From contig CALUMG010000006.1 of NCBI GenBank assembly GCA_944321705.1, forward strand, positions 62,001 through 126,000: a DNA stretch of 64,000 bases, in the 5' to 3' direction. The translations under genes and the position numbers were made by a program. The notes under the pieces were generated by a model. It was not told the origin of the DNA. It did not search any database and saw nothing but the letters and a program-made list of their open reading frames with translations. Each line of letters begins with the position of its first letter. Position 1 is the stretch's first letter. The DNA comes from an uncultured Muribaculaceae bacterium. Its GTDB lineage: Bacteria; Bacteroidota; Bacteroidia; Bacteroidales; Muribaculaceae. Below, piece after piece: positions 33,902 to 41,914 of the stretch.

Positions 33902-35227
33902 ATGATTGATAAATCTATTTCAGGGTTATACACAGCAGAATATCTCACGCTTGGTTGCAAATTGAATTTTTCGGAGACATCCACAATAAGTAAAATCTTG
34001 TCGGAAAATGGAATACATCGGGCAAAGGCGGGTGAAATTCCCGACATTTGCGTTGTCAATACTTGCAGCGTTACCGACCTTGCCGACAAGAAATGCAGGC
34101 AGGCCATCAGGAAGCTCATAAAAAATTACCCGGGCGCTTTGATTGTGGTGACAGGTTGTTATGCTCAATTGAAAAGTGAGGAAATAGCTTCGATTGAAGG
34201 TGTGGACATCGTAATAGGCAGCGACAAAAAACTCGACATAGTAAAATATATAAAGGAATGGATGGCCGAGCGCCATCAAAAGGTGGATGTAGATCCGTCG
34301 CGCGACATGAGGACATTTGCTCCGTCCTGTTCACGGGGGGACCGCACTCGTTATTTCTTGAAAGTGCAAGATGGATGTGATTATTTTTGTACATATTGCA
34401 CGATTCCGTTCGCCCGTGGTCGCAGCCGCAGTGGAACTATCGAGTCGCTTGTTGCGCAAGCTCGCGATGTTGCTGCCGAAGGAGGCAAGGAAATAGTCAT
34501 TACGGGTGTCAACATAGGTGATTTTGGCAAAAATACCGGGGAGAAGTTTATCGACTTGATAAAAGCTCTTGATGAGGTCGAAGGAATAGAACGTTATCGT
34601 ATTTCGTCAATTGAGCCCGATTTGCTTGGCGACGATGTAATAGAATTTGTGGCTGCTTCCAAGCGTTTCATGCCTCATTTCCACATCCCGTTGCAGAGCG
34701 GCAGTGACACCATATTGAAATTGATGCACCGTCATTATGACACATCGCTGTATGCAAGTAAAATAAAAAGGATAAAAGAGGTAATGCCCGATGCTTTTAT
34801 CGGTGTGGATGTAATTGTTGGTGCACGAGGAGAAACTGAAGAATTGTTTGAAGAATCATTCCGGTTTATAGAGTCGATGGATGTGTCGCGCTTGCATGTG
34901 TTTCCTTATTCGGAACGTCCAGGGACAAAGGCATTGAACATCGATTATGTCGTAGAAAAAAAGGATAAAGAAGCGCGAGTGGCGCGCATGATGGAATTGT
35001 CGGAGAAAAAGTTATCGGCTTTCTCGTCCCGTTTTTTTGGAACAGAACGGAAAGTGCTGCTTGAACATGCTCGTCATGGAGATGTAATGCATGGATTCAC
35101 CGATAATTACCTTCGTGTGGAACTCCCGGCCGATGATCGGTTGTCCAATCGCATGCTTGTCGTCAGGCTTGACGGCTTCGGGCATGACGTTGAAACAATC
35201 AAAGGCTCTATTGTTAGTGAGTTATGA
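33902..35227 (+). CDS. mtaB: tRNA t6A37 methylthiotransferase MtaB
   Basis: Radical-SAM enzyme that adds a methylthio group to t6A37 of tRNAs decoding ANN codons. The N-terminal UPF0004 domain carries three cluster Cys (TLGCKLN, VNTCSVTD, VTGCYAQ). The radical-SAM cluster motif is CDYFCTYCTIPFARGRSRSG, and the SAM site follows (EIVITGVNIG). A TRAM-like C-terminal segment ends the 441 residues. The TLGCKLN start and the IPFARGRSRS variant favour MtaB over MiaB or RimO. Its stop overlaps the next start by 4 bp (ATGA), so the acyltransferase is translationally coupled. Confidence 0.92.
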   Translation: MIDKSISGLYTAEYLTLGCKLNFSETSTISKILSENGIHRAKAGEIPDICVVNTCSVTDLADKKCRQAIRKLIKNYPGALIVVTGCYAQLKSEEIASIEGVDIVIGSDKKLDIVKYIKEWMAERHQKVDVDPSRDMRTFAPSCSRGDRTRYFLKVQDGCDYFCTYCTIPFARGRSRSGTIESLVAQARDVAAEGGKEIVITGVNIGDFGKNTGEKFIDLIKALDEVEGIERYRISSIEPDLLGDDVIEFVAASKRFMPHFHIPLQSGSDTILKLMHRHYDTSLYASKIKRIKEVMPDAFIGVDVIVGARGETEELFEESFRFIESMDVSRLHVFPYSERPGTKALNIDYVVEKKDKEARVARMMELSEKKLSAFSSRFFGTERKVLLEHARHGDVMHGFTDNYLRVELPADDRLSNRMLVVRLDGFGHDVETIKGSIVSEL

Positions 35228-36147
35228 AAAAAGGAAAGTCTAAAGACGTATTATATCTGCCAGTCGATGCATTGTTTCATTTGATGGCGTTGATGCCTTT
35301 CAGGGTGTTGTATATGATTTCCGACGTGATTTACTTCTTGGTGTATAATGTCGTCGGGTATCGTCGGAAAATCGTTCACAAGAATCTCAAAGAGTCGTTC
35401 CCTGAAAAAAATGAAGAGGAGATATGTCGGATTGAACGCAGGTTCTATCATTTTTTCGCCGATTATTTTGTTGAAACGATAAAGTTGCTGCATGTCTCGG
35501 ATGATGAAATCAGGCGCAGGCTCGTATTTCATGATGTCGATATTATCGACCGCTATCTTGACGAAGGCCGTTCCATTCTCATATATGCCGCCCATTATGC
35601 CAATTGGGAGTGGTTGCCGTCGGTGACGCTATGGTCACGCCATGATTTCACCGAGAAGGTGTTTGGCAGTGTATATAGGCCGTTGAACAACGACTGGTTC
35701 AATTCATTGTTCTTGCACCTGCGTCAGCGATTCTACACGCATTGTTTTGCCAAGCGGACTGTTTTCCGCGACTTGCTGCGCTTGCGCAACGAGAAGAAGC
35801 AGGCCATAATAGGCTTTATGAGCGACCAGCATCCATCGGTGACCGAGAGCGGACATGTGATAAGGTTTCTTAATCACGACACGGCCATAATAACAGGGAG
35901 CGAGTTGCTGGCGCGCAAACTGAACTATGTTGTGTTGTATTTCGAGCCTCACAGGTTGAGCCGGGGTCATTATGAATGTTACATAAGGGAAATTGCTCCA
36001 AATCCGGGAGAGAAGCCTATGTACAGCATAAGCGATGAATATGCGCGTCGACTCGAGACTCAAATAAAGGAAGATCCGTCAATCTGGTTGTGGACGCATA
36101 ACAGATGGAAGCATAAAGTAAAATTGAATGCCGAAAGTGGCGAGTAA
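35224..36147 (+). CDS. Lipid A acyltransferase (LpxL/HtrB-like)
   Basis: 307 residues. Inner-membrane enzyme of the lysophospholipid acyltransferase group that adds a secondary acyl chain to Kdo-lipid A. The N-terminal helix (FHLMALMPFRVLYMISDVIYFLVYNVV) is followed by the catalytic HxxxxE motif in IYAAHYANWEWLPS. The conserved SDQHPS motif and the W(L)WTHNRWKHK end are present. It overlaps mtaB by 4 bp and is 2 bp from the following GT2 gene, so the three are one operon. It agrees with the presence of waaA in the window. Assignment to LpxL or LpxM cannot be made. Confidence 0.9.
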   Translation: MKKGKSKDVLYLPVDALFHLMALMPFRVLYMISDVIYFLVYNVVGYRRKIVHKNLKESFPEKNEEEICRIERRFYHFFADYFVETIKLLHVSDDEIRRRLVFHDVDIIDRYLDEGRSILIYAAHYANWEWLPSVTLWSRHDFTEKVFGSVYRPLNNDWFNSLFLHLRQRFYTHCFAKRTVFRDLLRLRNEKKQAIIGFMSDQHPSVTESGHVIRFLNHDTAIITGSELLARKLNYVVLYFEPHRLSRGHYECYIREIAPNPGEKPMYSISDEYARRLETQIKEDPSIWLWTHNRWKHKVKLNAESGE

Positions 36148-36149
36148 TT

Positions 36150-37172
36150 ATGAATATGGAGATTGAAGGCTCGAAGAAGCCGGTTGCAATTATTATAATG
36201 AACTGGAACGGGGCAAGGTTGCTTGAGCAATTCCTGCCTTCGGTGTGCGGCATGACCGACTCGACAATTGCCGATGTCATTGTTGCCGACAATGGCAGCA
36301 CCGATGACTCGATGACCGTCCTTAAAGAAAAGTTCGGCAGTGCTGTCAAGATTTTGCCATTCGACAAAAATTATGGCTACGCCGGCGGATACAACAAGGC
36401 TATAAAGGAGACGGACTACAAATATACCGTGCTGCTTAATTCCGACGTTGAAGTGCCCGAAGGGTGGCTCACTCCGCTTTTCGACTACATGGAATCGCAT
36501 GAGGATGTGATGGCTTGCCAGCCGAAGATTTTGTCGTATGTCGACAAGTCCTGCTTTGAATATGCCGGGGCAGCAGGGGGCTATATCGACTGCCACGGGT
36601 ATCCTTATTGTCGGGGACGCATATTCTCGTCAATCGAGAAGGATGAAGGACAATATGATAAGTCGGTAGAGGAGGTGTTTTGGGCTTCGGGTGCCGCGTT
36701 GATGGTGCGCACCGATGCTTATCTGCGAGCCGGTGGCCTTGATGAGAAATTTTTTGCCCACATGGAGGAGATTGACCTGTGTTGGCGGATGCATCTTCAA
36801 GGCGGTAGGGTGGTGATGGTTCCATGTAGCCGTGTGTACCACTTGGGTGGTGGCAGCTTGCCGGCAGGTAATCCGCGAAAGACCTACCTTAACTTCAGGA
36901 ACAACCTTGTGTTGTTGCATAAGAATCTGCCTCGCGAGGAAGGACGCAGGTTGTTGTTCATACGTCGGCTGTACGATGCATTGGCGTTTTTCATGTTTGT
37001 AGCGAAATTTGATTTCAAGAACGCCGCCGCAGTGCTCAAGGCTCACCGCGACTTTAAGGAGATGCGCAAGATGTACAATGATTTTCCGGCTGTCAACATG
37101 CTTAAAAAATTACCCGGTTGCGATTGTAACATAATATTTGATTATTACCTTAAGGGACGCAAGAAGTTTTAA
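36150..37172 (+). CDS. Family 2 glycosyltransferase (rhamnosyltransferase-like)
   Basis: 340 residues of GT-A fold. N-terminal IIIMNWNGARLLEQFLPSV, VIVADNGSTDDSM, the DXD-type LLNSDVEVPEGW metal site and the acceptor-side EEIDLCWRMHLQGG (ED-type motif) are present. A hydrophobic C-terminal stretch follows (RRLYDALAFFMFVAKF). WbbL-like rhamnosyl- or other hexosyl-transferases share this pattern. It follows the LpxL-like gene by 2 bp, which suggests a lipopolysaccharide or other surface glycan substrate. A terminator follows at 37186. Confidence 0.9.
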   Translation: MNMEIEGSKKPVAIIIMNWNGARLLEQFLPSVCGMTDSTIADVIVADNGSTDDSMTVLKEKFGSAVKILPFDKNYGYAGGYNKAIKETDYKYTVLLNSDVEVPEGWLTPLFDYMESHEDVMACQPKILSYVDKSCFEYAGAAGGYIDCHGYPYCRGRIFSSIEKDEGQYDKSVEEVFWASGAALMVRTDAYLRAGGLDEKFFAHMEEIDLCWRMHLQGGRVVMVPCSRVYHLGGGSLPAGNPRKTYLNFRNNLVLLHKNLPREEGRRLLFIRRLYDALAFFMFVAKFDFKNAAAVLKAHRDFKEMRKMYNDFPAVNMLKKLPGCDCNIIFDYYLKGRKKF

Positions 37173-37185
37173 CCATGATATAATG

Positions 37186-37220
37186 AAAGAGCCTTTCTCC
37201 AGAGTGGAAGGCTCTTTCTT
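37186..37220. terminator. Terminator after the mtaB operon
   Basis: Stem AAAGAGCCTTTC (37186-37197) / GGAAGGCTCTTT (37206-37217), 8-nt loop, T run on the plus strand. It also lies 42 bp beyond the stop of the convergent receptor gene. Confidence 0.8.
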
Positions 37221-37261
37221 GTAAACCTCAAATGTAAAAAATGTATATTTCGATGGCAGTG

Positions 37262-39568
37262 TTATTTGCTGCCCGAGAGAATGCCGGTGTCGGTATCGCT
37301 GTTGTTGATGCGTTTGCCACCTATGTCAATCAGCTTCCCGAAATCTAAGTTGAATGAAAAGTTTATCATGACCATGCGCTTGAAATCGTCGGAATAGGCT
37401 AATTGGCTGTATGGAGCCAGTCGCGACAGATTCTCGGCCTCTATGCTGTATCGTTTGGTGAACGGATTCATGAGCATCATTTGTATGCCCCATTTATGGG
37501 TGTTGTATCCCACGGCTATTGAATGCAATTTTTCGCCTTTCTCCAATGTTTCACCCCACAAGTTGTGATAACTTGTGTTCATGTCAATCATCATAGACCA
37601 GTTCTTGTACATGCCCATTATGCTGCCACGGAATCCGCAATTGGAATGGGTGTGGGTGTAATCATTGCCGTTGCTGATGTAACGATTGAAGAACGGGGTG
37701 AGCCTTATCGCCATGTATTCCTTGAATGGCAACACTTGCACCGTGGCTTGCAGGTTGAGCCGGTGAAATCCGCGCTGGTTGGCGTATGTCCTGATGAACT
37801 TGCCGTTTTCATAAAGAGTCTCTTCCATTATCGGCTTGTCGTCGTAACTGTATTGTCCCGACAGCTCCACATTCACATGGCGGCTGTTCCATCCGGCCGT
37901 AAGGCTGTTGGTATAGAATGTTACACTGCTCAGTGATGGATTTCCGTGTCTCACTTGATAGGCATCCATTTCCTGCATTACGTCGCTCAAGTCGGCAAGT
38001 GACGGGGAATATCCCGACACATAGGCATTGTATTTCAAGTATATGTTGTTGGTGAAATTGTAGGAGAGGGTAAGAGTAGGGCGCACGATGTATTTTTCCT
38101 GCTTCATTTCTTCCTGTTCGTAATAAGTACGCATTCCGCCTATTCCGATGATGTAATTCAGTTTGTTGACGTGCGACCTGAACTCGGCAAACATGTATGC
38201 TTCCGACATTTCCATGTTGACTTTGCTGCTTATGTTGCCGTCATATATGTTTTGGGTTCTCGACTGGTTGTACTTTGCGCCTGCCGTGAATGTCCCGTTC
38301 CACAATGGCATTTCGTAGATGGCTTCTCCGATTATCGAATATTTCTCACCATCTACATGCGATATTATTTCGTCAGGAGTAATTGCGTCATTCGTCATGG
38401 AGTAACGACTGTCGTTGCTGCTTTTCAGATAGGTGCCTACCACATCGAGATATAAATGACGGTCATTTTTCAAGTTTAATTGATAATATATGTCGAGCGA
38501 AGGTATGTATGACTTGCTTCTTTGATTGTAAGAGATGTCGTATTCGATATCGTCTTGATACAACGTGCTGTTACGGTCGGAGAAAGAGTTGGGAGTGTTG
38601 TCGTAAGAGTTACGAAAGGTAATGTTCAGCATGTTTCGGTCGTTGGCGTAATTGTAACTGATGGAGAGGTTCATTTTGTCAAATTTAAATTTTGTCGGGT
38701 TGCCCATTTCCCGGTTTTGGAGCGTATGGTCGGGATAAATGAATGTTTCGTAGTTTTCCCTTATCCATTCAAGGTCCCTGCGGTGATAGCTGAAAACCGC
38801 ACTCAATGCCGATTTATTAAAATTATATCGAGCCGATAAGTTGTAATCGCCTGCGCCGAGCGGTTTCACGCCGTTGGTCAAGTCGCCTGCGATGTTGCCG
38901 CCGGTAGTTTTCTTTTTCACGATATAATCGACCACGGCAGCGGCATTGCCATATCTCAATCCGGGCATGTCGTGATATTCTATCCTGACCACATCGGACG
39001 GGTTTATAGCCAAGACTTCATCTTTGGTCGATTCCACACCGTTTATTCGCAGTTGCACGTCTTTGCCCGAACCGGTCTTGACACTCTTGTCAAGAGGGTC
39101 TATTACAAGGCTTGGCACCTGCATGTGTTGCAACAGTGATATGCCGTTGGTCGACATCTTGCGCTGAGCTGTCGTGGGCAGTATTATTTGGCGGTCGATT
39201 TTGTTGATTACTGCGTCACCTTCAACAACGACTTCGTTTAGAACGGTCGAAGATGCAACAAGGCTGATTGTGCCCAAGTCGACATCCTTGTCAAGATTAG
39301 TCAAGACAATAGATTGGGGCGTGTGGCCTATGTGGGAGATTTGCAGGATGAATGAGCCATCATTGATGTCTTCGAGTATGAACTTTCCGTCATTATCGGT
39401 CGCCGTGGCTGCAATGACTTGCGCCGTACTGTCGGTAAGCATGACGTTGGCTCCGATTAGCTCGCTGTTGTCATTGTCGTCGATTACAGCACCTGTTATT
39501 TTATTGCTTGCAAAGGATGTGGTAAAAATGGATGCAAGCATCAAAATTGTGAATAGAACATTCTTCAT
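37262..39568 (-). CDS. TonB-linked outer membrane receptor with carboxypeptidase-like domain
   Basis: 768 residues. Signal peptide (LFTILMLASIFTTSFA), a CarboxypepD-reg beta sandwich (KITGAVIDDNDNSELIGANVML..., about 22-105), a plug-like part (VVVEGDAVINKIDRQIILPT and LRINGVESTKDEVLAINPSDVVRIEYHD), and a long barrel. No SusD follows. This is the CarboxypepD-reg/outer-membrane-barrel group found without a lipoprotein partner. Substrate unknown. It is divergent from the TPR regulator (39845), with a -7 element TAATTTTG (complement of 39611-39618) upstream, so the two may be a sensor-target pair. Confidence 0.88.
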   Translation of the reverse strand: MKNVLFTILMLASIFTTSFASNKITGAVIDDNDNSELIGANVMLTDSTAQVIAATATDNDGKFILEDINDGSFILQISHIGHTPQSIVLTNLDKDVDLGTISLVASSTVLNEVVVEGDAVINKIDRQIILPTTAQRKMSTNGISLLQHMQVPSLVIDPLDKSVKTGSGKDVQLRINGVESTKDEVLAINPSDVVRIEYHDMPGLRYGNAAAVVDYIVKKKTTGGNIAGDLTNGVKPLGAGDYNLSARYNFNKSALSAVFSYHRRDLEWIRENYETFIYPDHTLQNREMGNPTKFKFDKMNLSISYNYANDRNMLNITFRNSYDNTPNSFSDRNSTLYQDDIEYDISYNQRSKSYIPSLDIYYQLNLKNDRHLYLDVVGTYLKSSNDSRYSMTNDAITPDEIISHVDGEKYSIIGEAIYEMPLWNGTFTAGAKYNQSRTQNIYDGNISSKVNMEMSEAYMFAEFRSHVNKLNYIIGIGGMRTYYEQEEMKQEKYIVRPTLTLSYNFTNNIYLKYNAYVSGYSPSLADLSDVMQEMDAYQVRHGNPSLSSVTFYTNSLTAGWNSRHVNVELSGQYSYDDKPIMEETLYENGKFIRTYANQRGFHRLNLQATVQVLPFKEYMAIRLTPFFNRYISNGNDYTHTHSNCGFRGSIMGMYKNWSMMIDMNTSYHNLWGETLEKGEKLHSIAVGYNTHKWGIQMMLMNPFTKRYSIEAENLSRLAPYSQLAYSDDFKRMVMINFSFNLDFGKLIDIGGKRINNSDTDTGILSGSK

Positions 39569-39809
39569 AGAAGTAAAATTTTATTGTGTTTTTGTTCTGA
39601 TTTTCTGACACAAAATTATGTCCGCCCAATCGATTTTTGCGTTTATATTGGCAACTATCCAAACTGCAATCTATTTTGTAATATATTGATGATAAGAGTA
39701 TTGTAAGGTAACGCCTTGACAAAAGTTTATATGCGGACTTGTCGGCTTTATATTTTCGTCAGGCATGTGTTTTCGGCTGGTTTTGCGCAGTACTGATATG
39801 TATTTTTGT

Positions 39810-39817
39810 TAAATTTG
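39810..39817 (+). promoter_or_regulatory. -7 element before the TPR/HTH regulator
   Basis: TAAATTTG; the nearest TTTG (39782-39785) is 24 nt upstream, outside the normal spacing. It lies only 27 nt before ATG 39845, so the ATG at 39806 is not used. Confidence 0.45.
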
Positions 39818-39844
39818 TATGTTTCTAAAATTTGGATTGTCAAG

Positions 39845-41473
39845 ATGAAATATATATTTGTTCTACTACTGTCGGTATTGCTGATTGGGTGCGGGGATGG
39901 TTACGACAAGGCCATCTGCGAGGCTGAGAGCATGATCGAAGTAGGGAATGGAGACAGCGCGCTGGTATTGGTCGAGGATGTGTATCCCGAGGATTTAAAC
40001 GAGCGGCAAAAAGCCCGCTATGCCATTATCGTCGGGGCGGCACATGACATGAATGGGGACGCGATGAGCGAGGACGCACTGTTGCCCGATGCCTTTGAAT
40101 ATTACAAATCGGCCGAGCCTGTCGATTCGGCAAAATTGCTGCAAGCCACATTGCTCCTTGCAAAATACTATTGGTGGATCGGGGAGAAAGACCAATCACG
40201 CGGCATCCTTGAAAAAGCCTTGGCCGACCATCATAAGAAATCTACGATACTATTGGCAATGTTTGAATTGGCAGGCCGGGATTATGATATGGAGTCGTGT
40301 AACAACTATCTGAAGCAGTTGCTTGAATTGAACCCTAACACCGACATGACATTCATGCTGCGTTACAACCTTGCCGTGTCGGCTTACTACTTGAATAGTC
40401 CTGAGATGGCAAGAGACATTATCAGTGACTTAGACCGGTATATCAAGATGACGCAAGATTCGGCGATGTATTGGAAACAGGTCATCATGACTCAGGCCGA
40501 CATCGTGAGCGAATGCGGCGACCAGAACGAGGCGATAAGATTGCAGGAATTGGCACTTGAGCATTTTAAGGGAGACAGTGCCATAACTTCGCTTTCTTAT
40601 GCCAGTATGTGCCGCTATTACTTGCTGCTTGATGATGTAGGCATGGCGCGTCGTTGCTTGCAAATGGCCGATGATTTCGCAACAGCCGAAATTAAGGAGA
40701 ATATGACGAATGCCGGATATTATAAAATGATGCACATTCTGTTGAGATATGTGACCACGCATGAGATTGATGGCACGGAATGGATACTGTTTGTGAATTC
40801 ATTGCAATCAAACAAGGAATTCTCACAGAAGATAGCTGAAGCCAAGAAACAGGCAAACGTGCAGATGACTGAATGGAATTACAAGCTCACGATCGAGAAC
40901 CAGCATAAGCAGTTGTTGGTGTTGTGCATGACATTTGCTTGTGTTGTCGTTGCGGTCGGGTTTGTCATGTACGTCAGGAAGAAAAACAGGGCGATTGTTG
41001 AAAAAGATGATGAGTTGGACACGCTGCGCCGCATGATAGCCGAATCGCAGAGTTGCACCAATGAGCGTGACGACCGGTTTGTCAAGAGAGTCTTGTTGCA
41101 GCAGCTCGGTGTTATAAGGATGGCCGCTGCCAATCCGACGACTGCCAATCAGGAGTTGCTGAAACGTATGCAAGAGATTGTCGACAAAGATGTGGCCGTA
41201 GAGTCAATGCTGAACTGGGCTGACTTGTACAAGACGATAGATTATGTGTATGACGGTTATTATTCGCATCTCGTGGAGAGGTTCGGACAGATACTGAATG
41301 AACGCGAATTGCAATTGTGCTGCTTGTTGCGTGCCAATTTCTCAACCAAGGAAATAAGCATAGTCACCCAACAGAGCGTGCGCACGGTCTATCAGCGCAA
41401 GACCGTGATACGGCAGAAACTCGGCGTTGAAGAAAAGAGTGACATAGCGACGGTCACCTCCGAGAATGGCTGA
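39845..41473 (+). CDS. TPR lipoprotein-like membrane regulator with C-terminal HTH
   Basis: 542 residues from ATG 39845. N-terminal signal with lipobox LLIGC (Cys16), TPR-like helical repeats (about 20-330), one membrane helix (LLVLCMTFACVVVAVGFVMYV, about 357-378), a coiled coil with acidic/basic heptads, and a C-terminal LuxR-like HTH: LNERELQLCCLLRANFSTKEISIVTQQSVRTVYQRKTVIRQ (about 492-532). The TPRs would lie in the periplasm and the HTH in the cytoplasm. Such tetratricopeptide-HTH proteins are common one-component regulators in Bacteroidetes. It is divergent from a TonB-linked receptor, a likely target. Confidence 0.82.
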   Translation: MKYIFVLLLSVLLIGCGDGYDKAICEAESMIEVGNGDSALVLVEDVYPEDLNERQKARYAIIVGAAHDMNGDAMSEDALLPDAFEYYKSAEPVDSAKLLQATLLLAKYYWWIGEKDQSRGILEKALADHHKKSTILLAMFELAGRDYDMESCNNYLKQLLELNPNTDMTFMLRYNLAVSAYYLNSPEMARDIISDLDRYIKMTQDSAMYWKQVIMTQADIVSECGDQNEAIRLQELALEHFKGDSAITSLSYASMCRYYLLLDDVGMARRCLQMADDFATAEIKENMTNAGYYKMMHILLRYVTTHEIDGTEWILFVNSLQSNKEFSQKIAEAKKQANVQMTEWNYKLTIENQHKQLLVLCMTFACVVVAVGFVMYVRKKNRAIVEKDDELDTLRRMIAESQSCTNERDDRFVKRVLLQQLGVIRMAAANPTTANQELLKRMQEIVDKDVAVESMLNWADLYKTIDYVYDGYYSHLVERFGQILNERELQLCCLLRANFSTKEISIVTQQSVRTVYQRKTVIRQKLGVEEKSDIATVTSENG

Positions 41474-41500
41474 TCGGTAGCAACCGCGAGATTGTATAAG

Positions 41501-41530
41501 ACACGTCCCGGATTAACGGACGTGTTTTTT
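41501..41530 (+). terminator. Terminator of the TPR/HTH regulator
   Basis: Perfect 8-bp stem ACACGTCC / GGACGTGT with a 9-nt loop and six T, 28 bp after the stop. Confidence 0.85.
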
Positions 41531-41570
41531 ATATTGAAGCGGAAGTTTCAATGATTCCTCTTTGTGTAAT

Positions 41571-41735
41571 GATGGTATATCATAATCTGTTTAGACAACA
41601 TGTAGAGACGCGACTTTATCGCGTCTTTTTAATAGTAAAATGTTGATACACAAGTATTTGCGTGTGATTGCAGGTAGTGAGACGCGATGAAGTCGCGTCT
41701 CTACAATATCAAGTCTGCAATTTTGGTATACCGTC
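41571..41735. repeat. MITE/REPIN-like palindromic element
   Basis: 165 bp with imperfect terminal inverted repeats GATGGTATATCATAAT (41571-41586) and ATTTTGGTATACCGTC (41720-41735). Inside are two inverted copies of a REP-like core: TGTAGAGACGCGACTTTATC... (41601-41625) and the complement ending ...GTCGCGTCTCTACA (41679-41705). Each core is itself a hairpin (GACGCGA/TCGCGTC). No coding sequence is inside. A third core copy is at 56072. Confidence 0.6.
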
Positions 41736-41914
41736 AAGTGTTCCAAAGTTTATTTACGTTGTGTGAATAAAAAATCCAGCTACGCTCACGCGCCACTGGA
41801 TTCCTAACCTATGATTCACTTATTTGTTGTTGCTTTATTGTTGCTTTTACGATGTGTTAGGTTAAAAACGTTATTTGTTTCGTTGTATCTGTATTGTTTT
41901 GTGCATTGTTGTAT

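Larger units (their letters stand above)
41474..41914. other. Convergent spacer with a terminator and an inverted-repeat element
   Basis: 441 bp between two convergent genes. It contains the terminator at 41501 and the palindromic element at 41571-41735. The remaining 180 bp up to 41914 (including CCACTGGATTCC-like short runs) show no gene. Confidence 0.5.
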
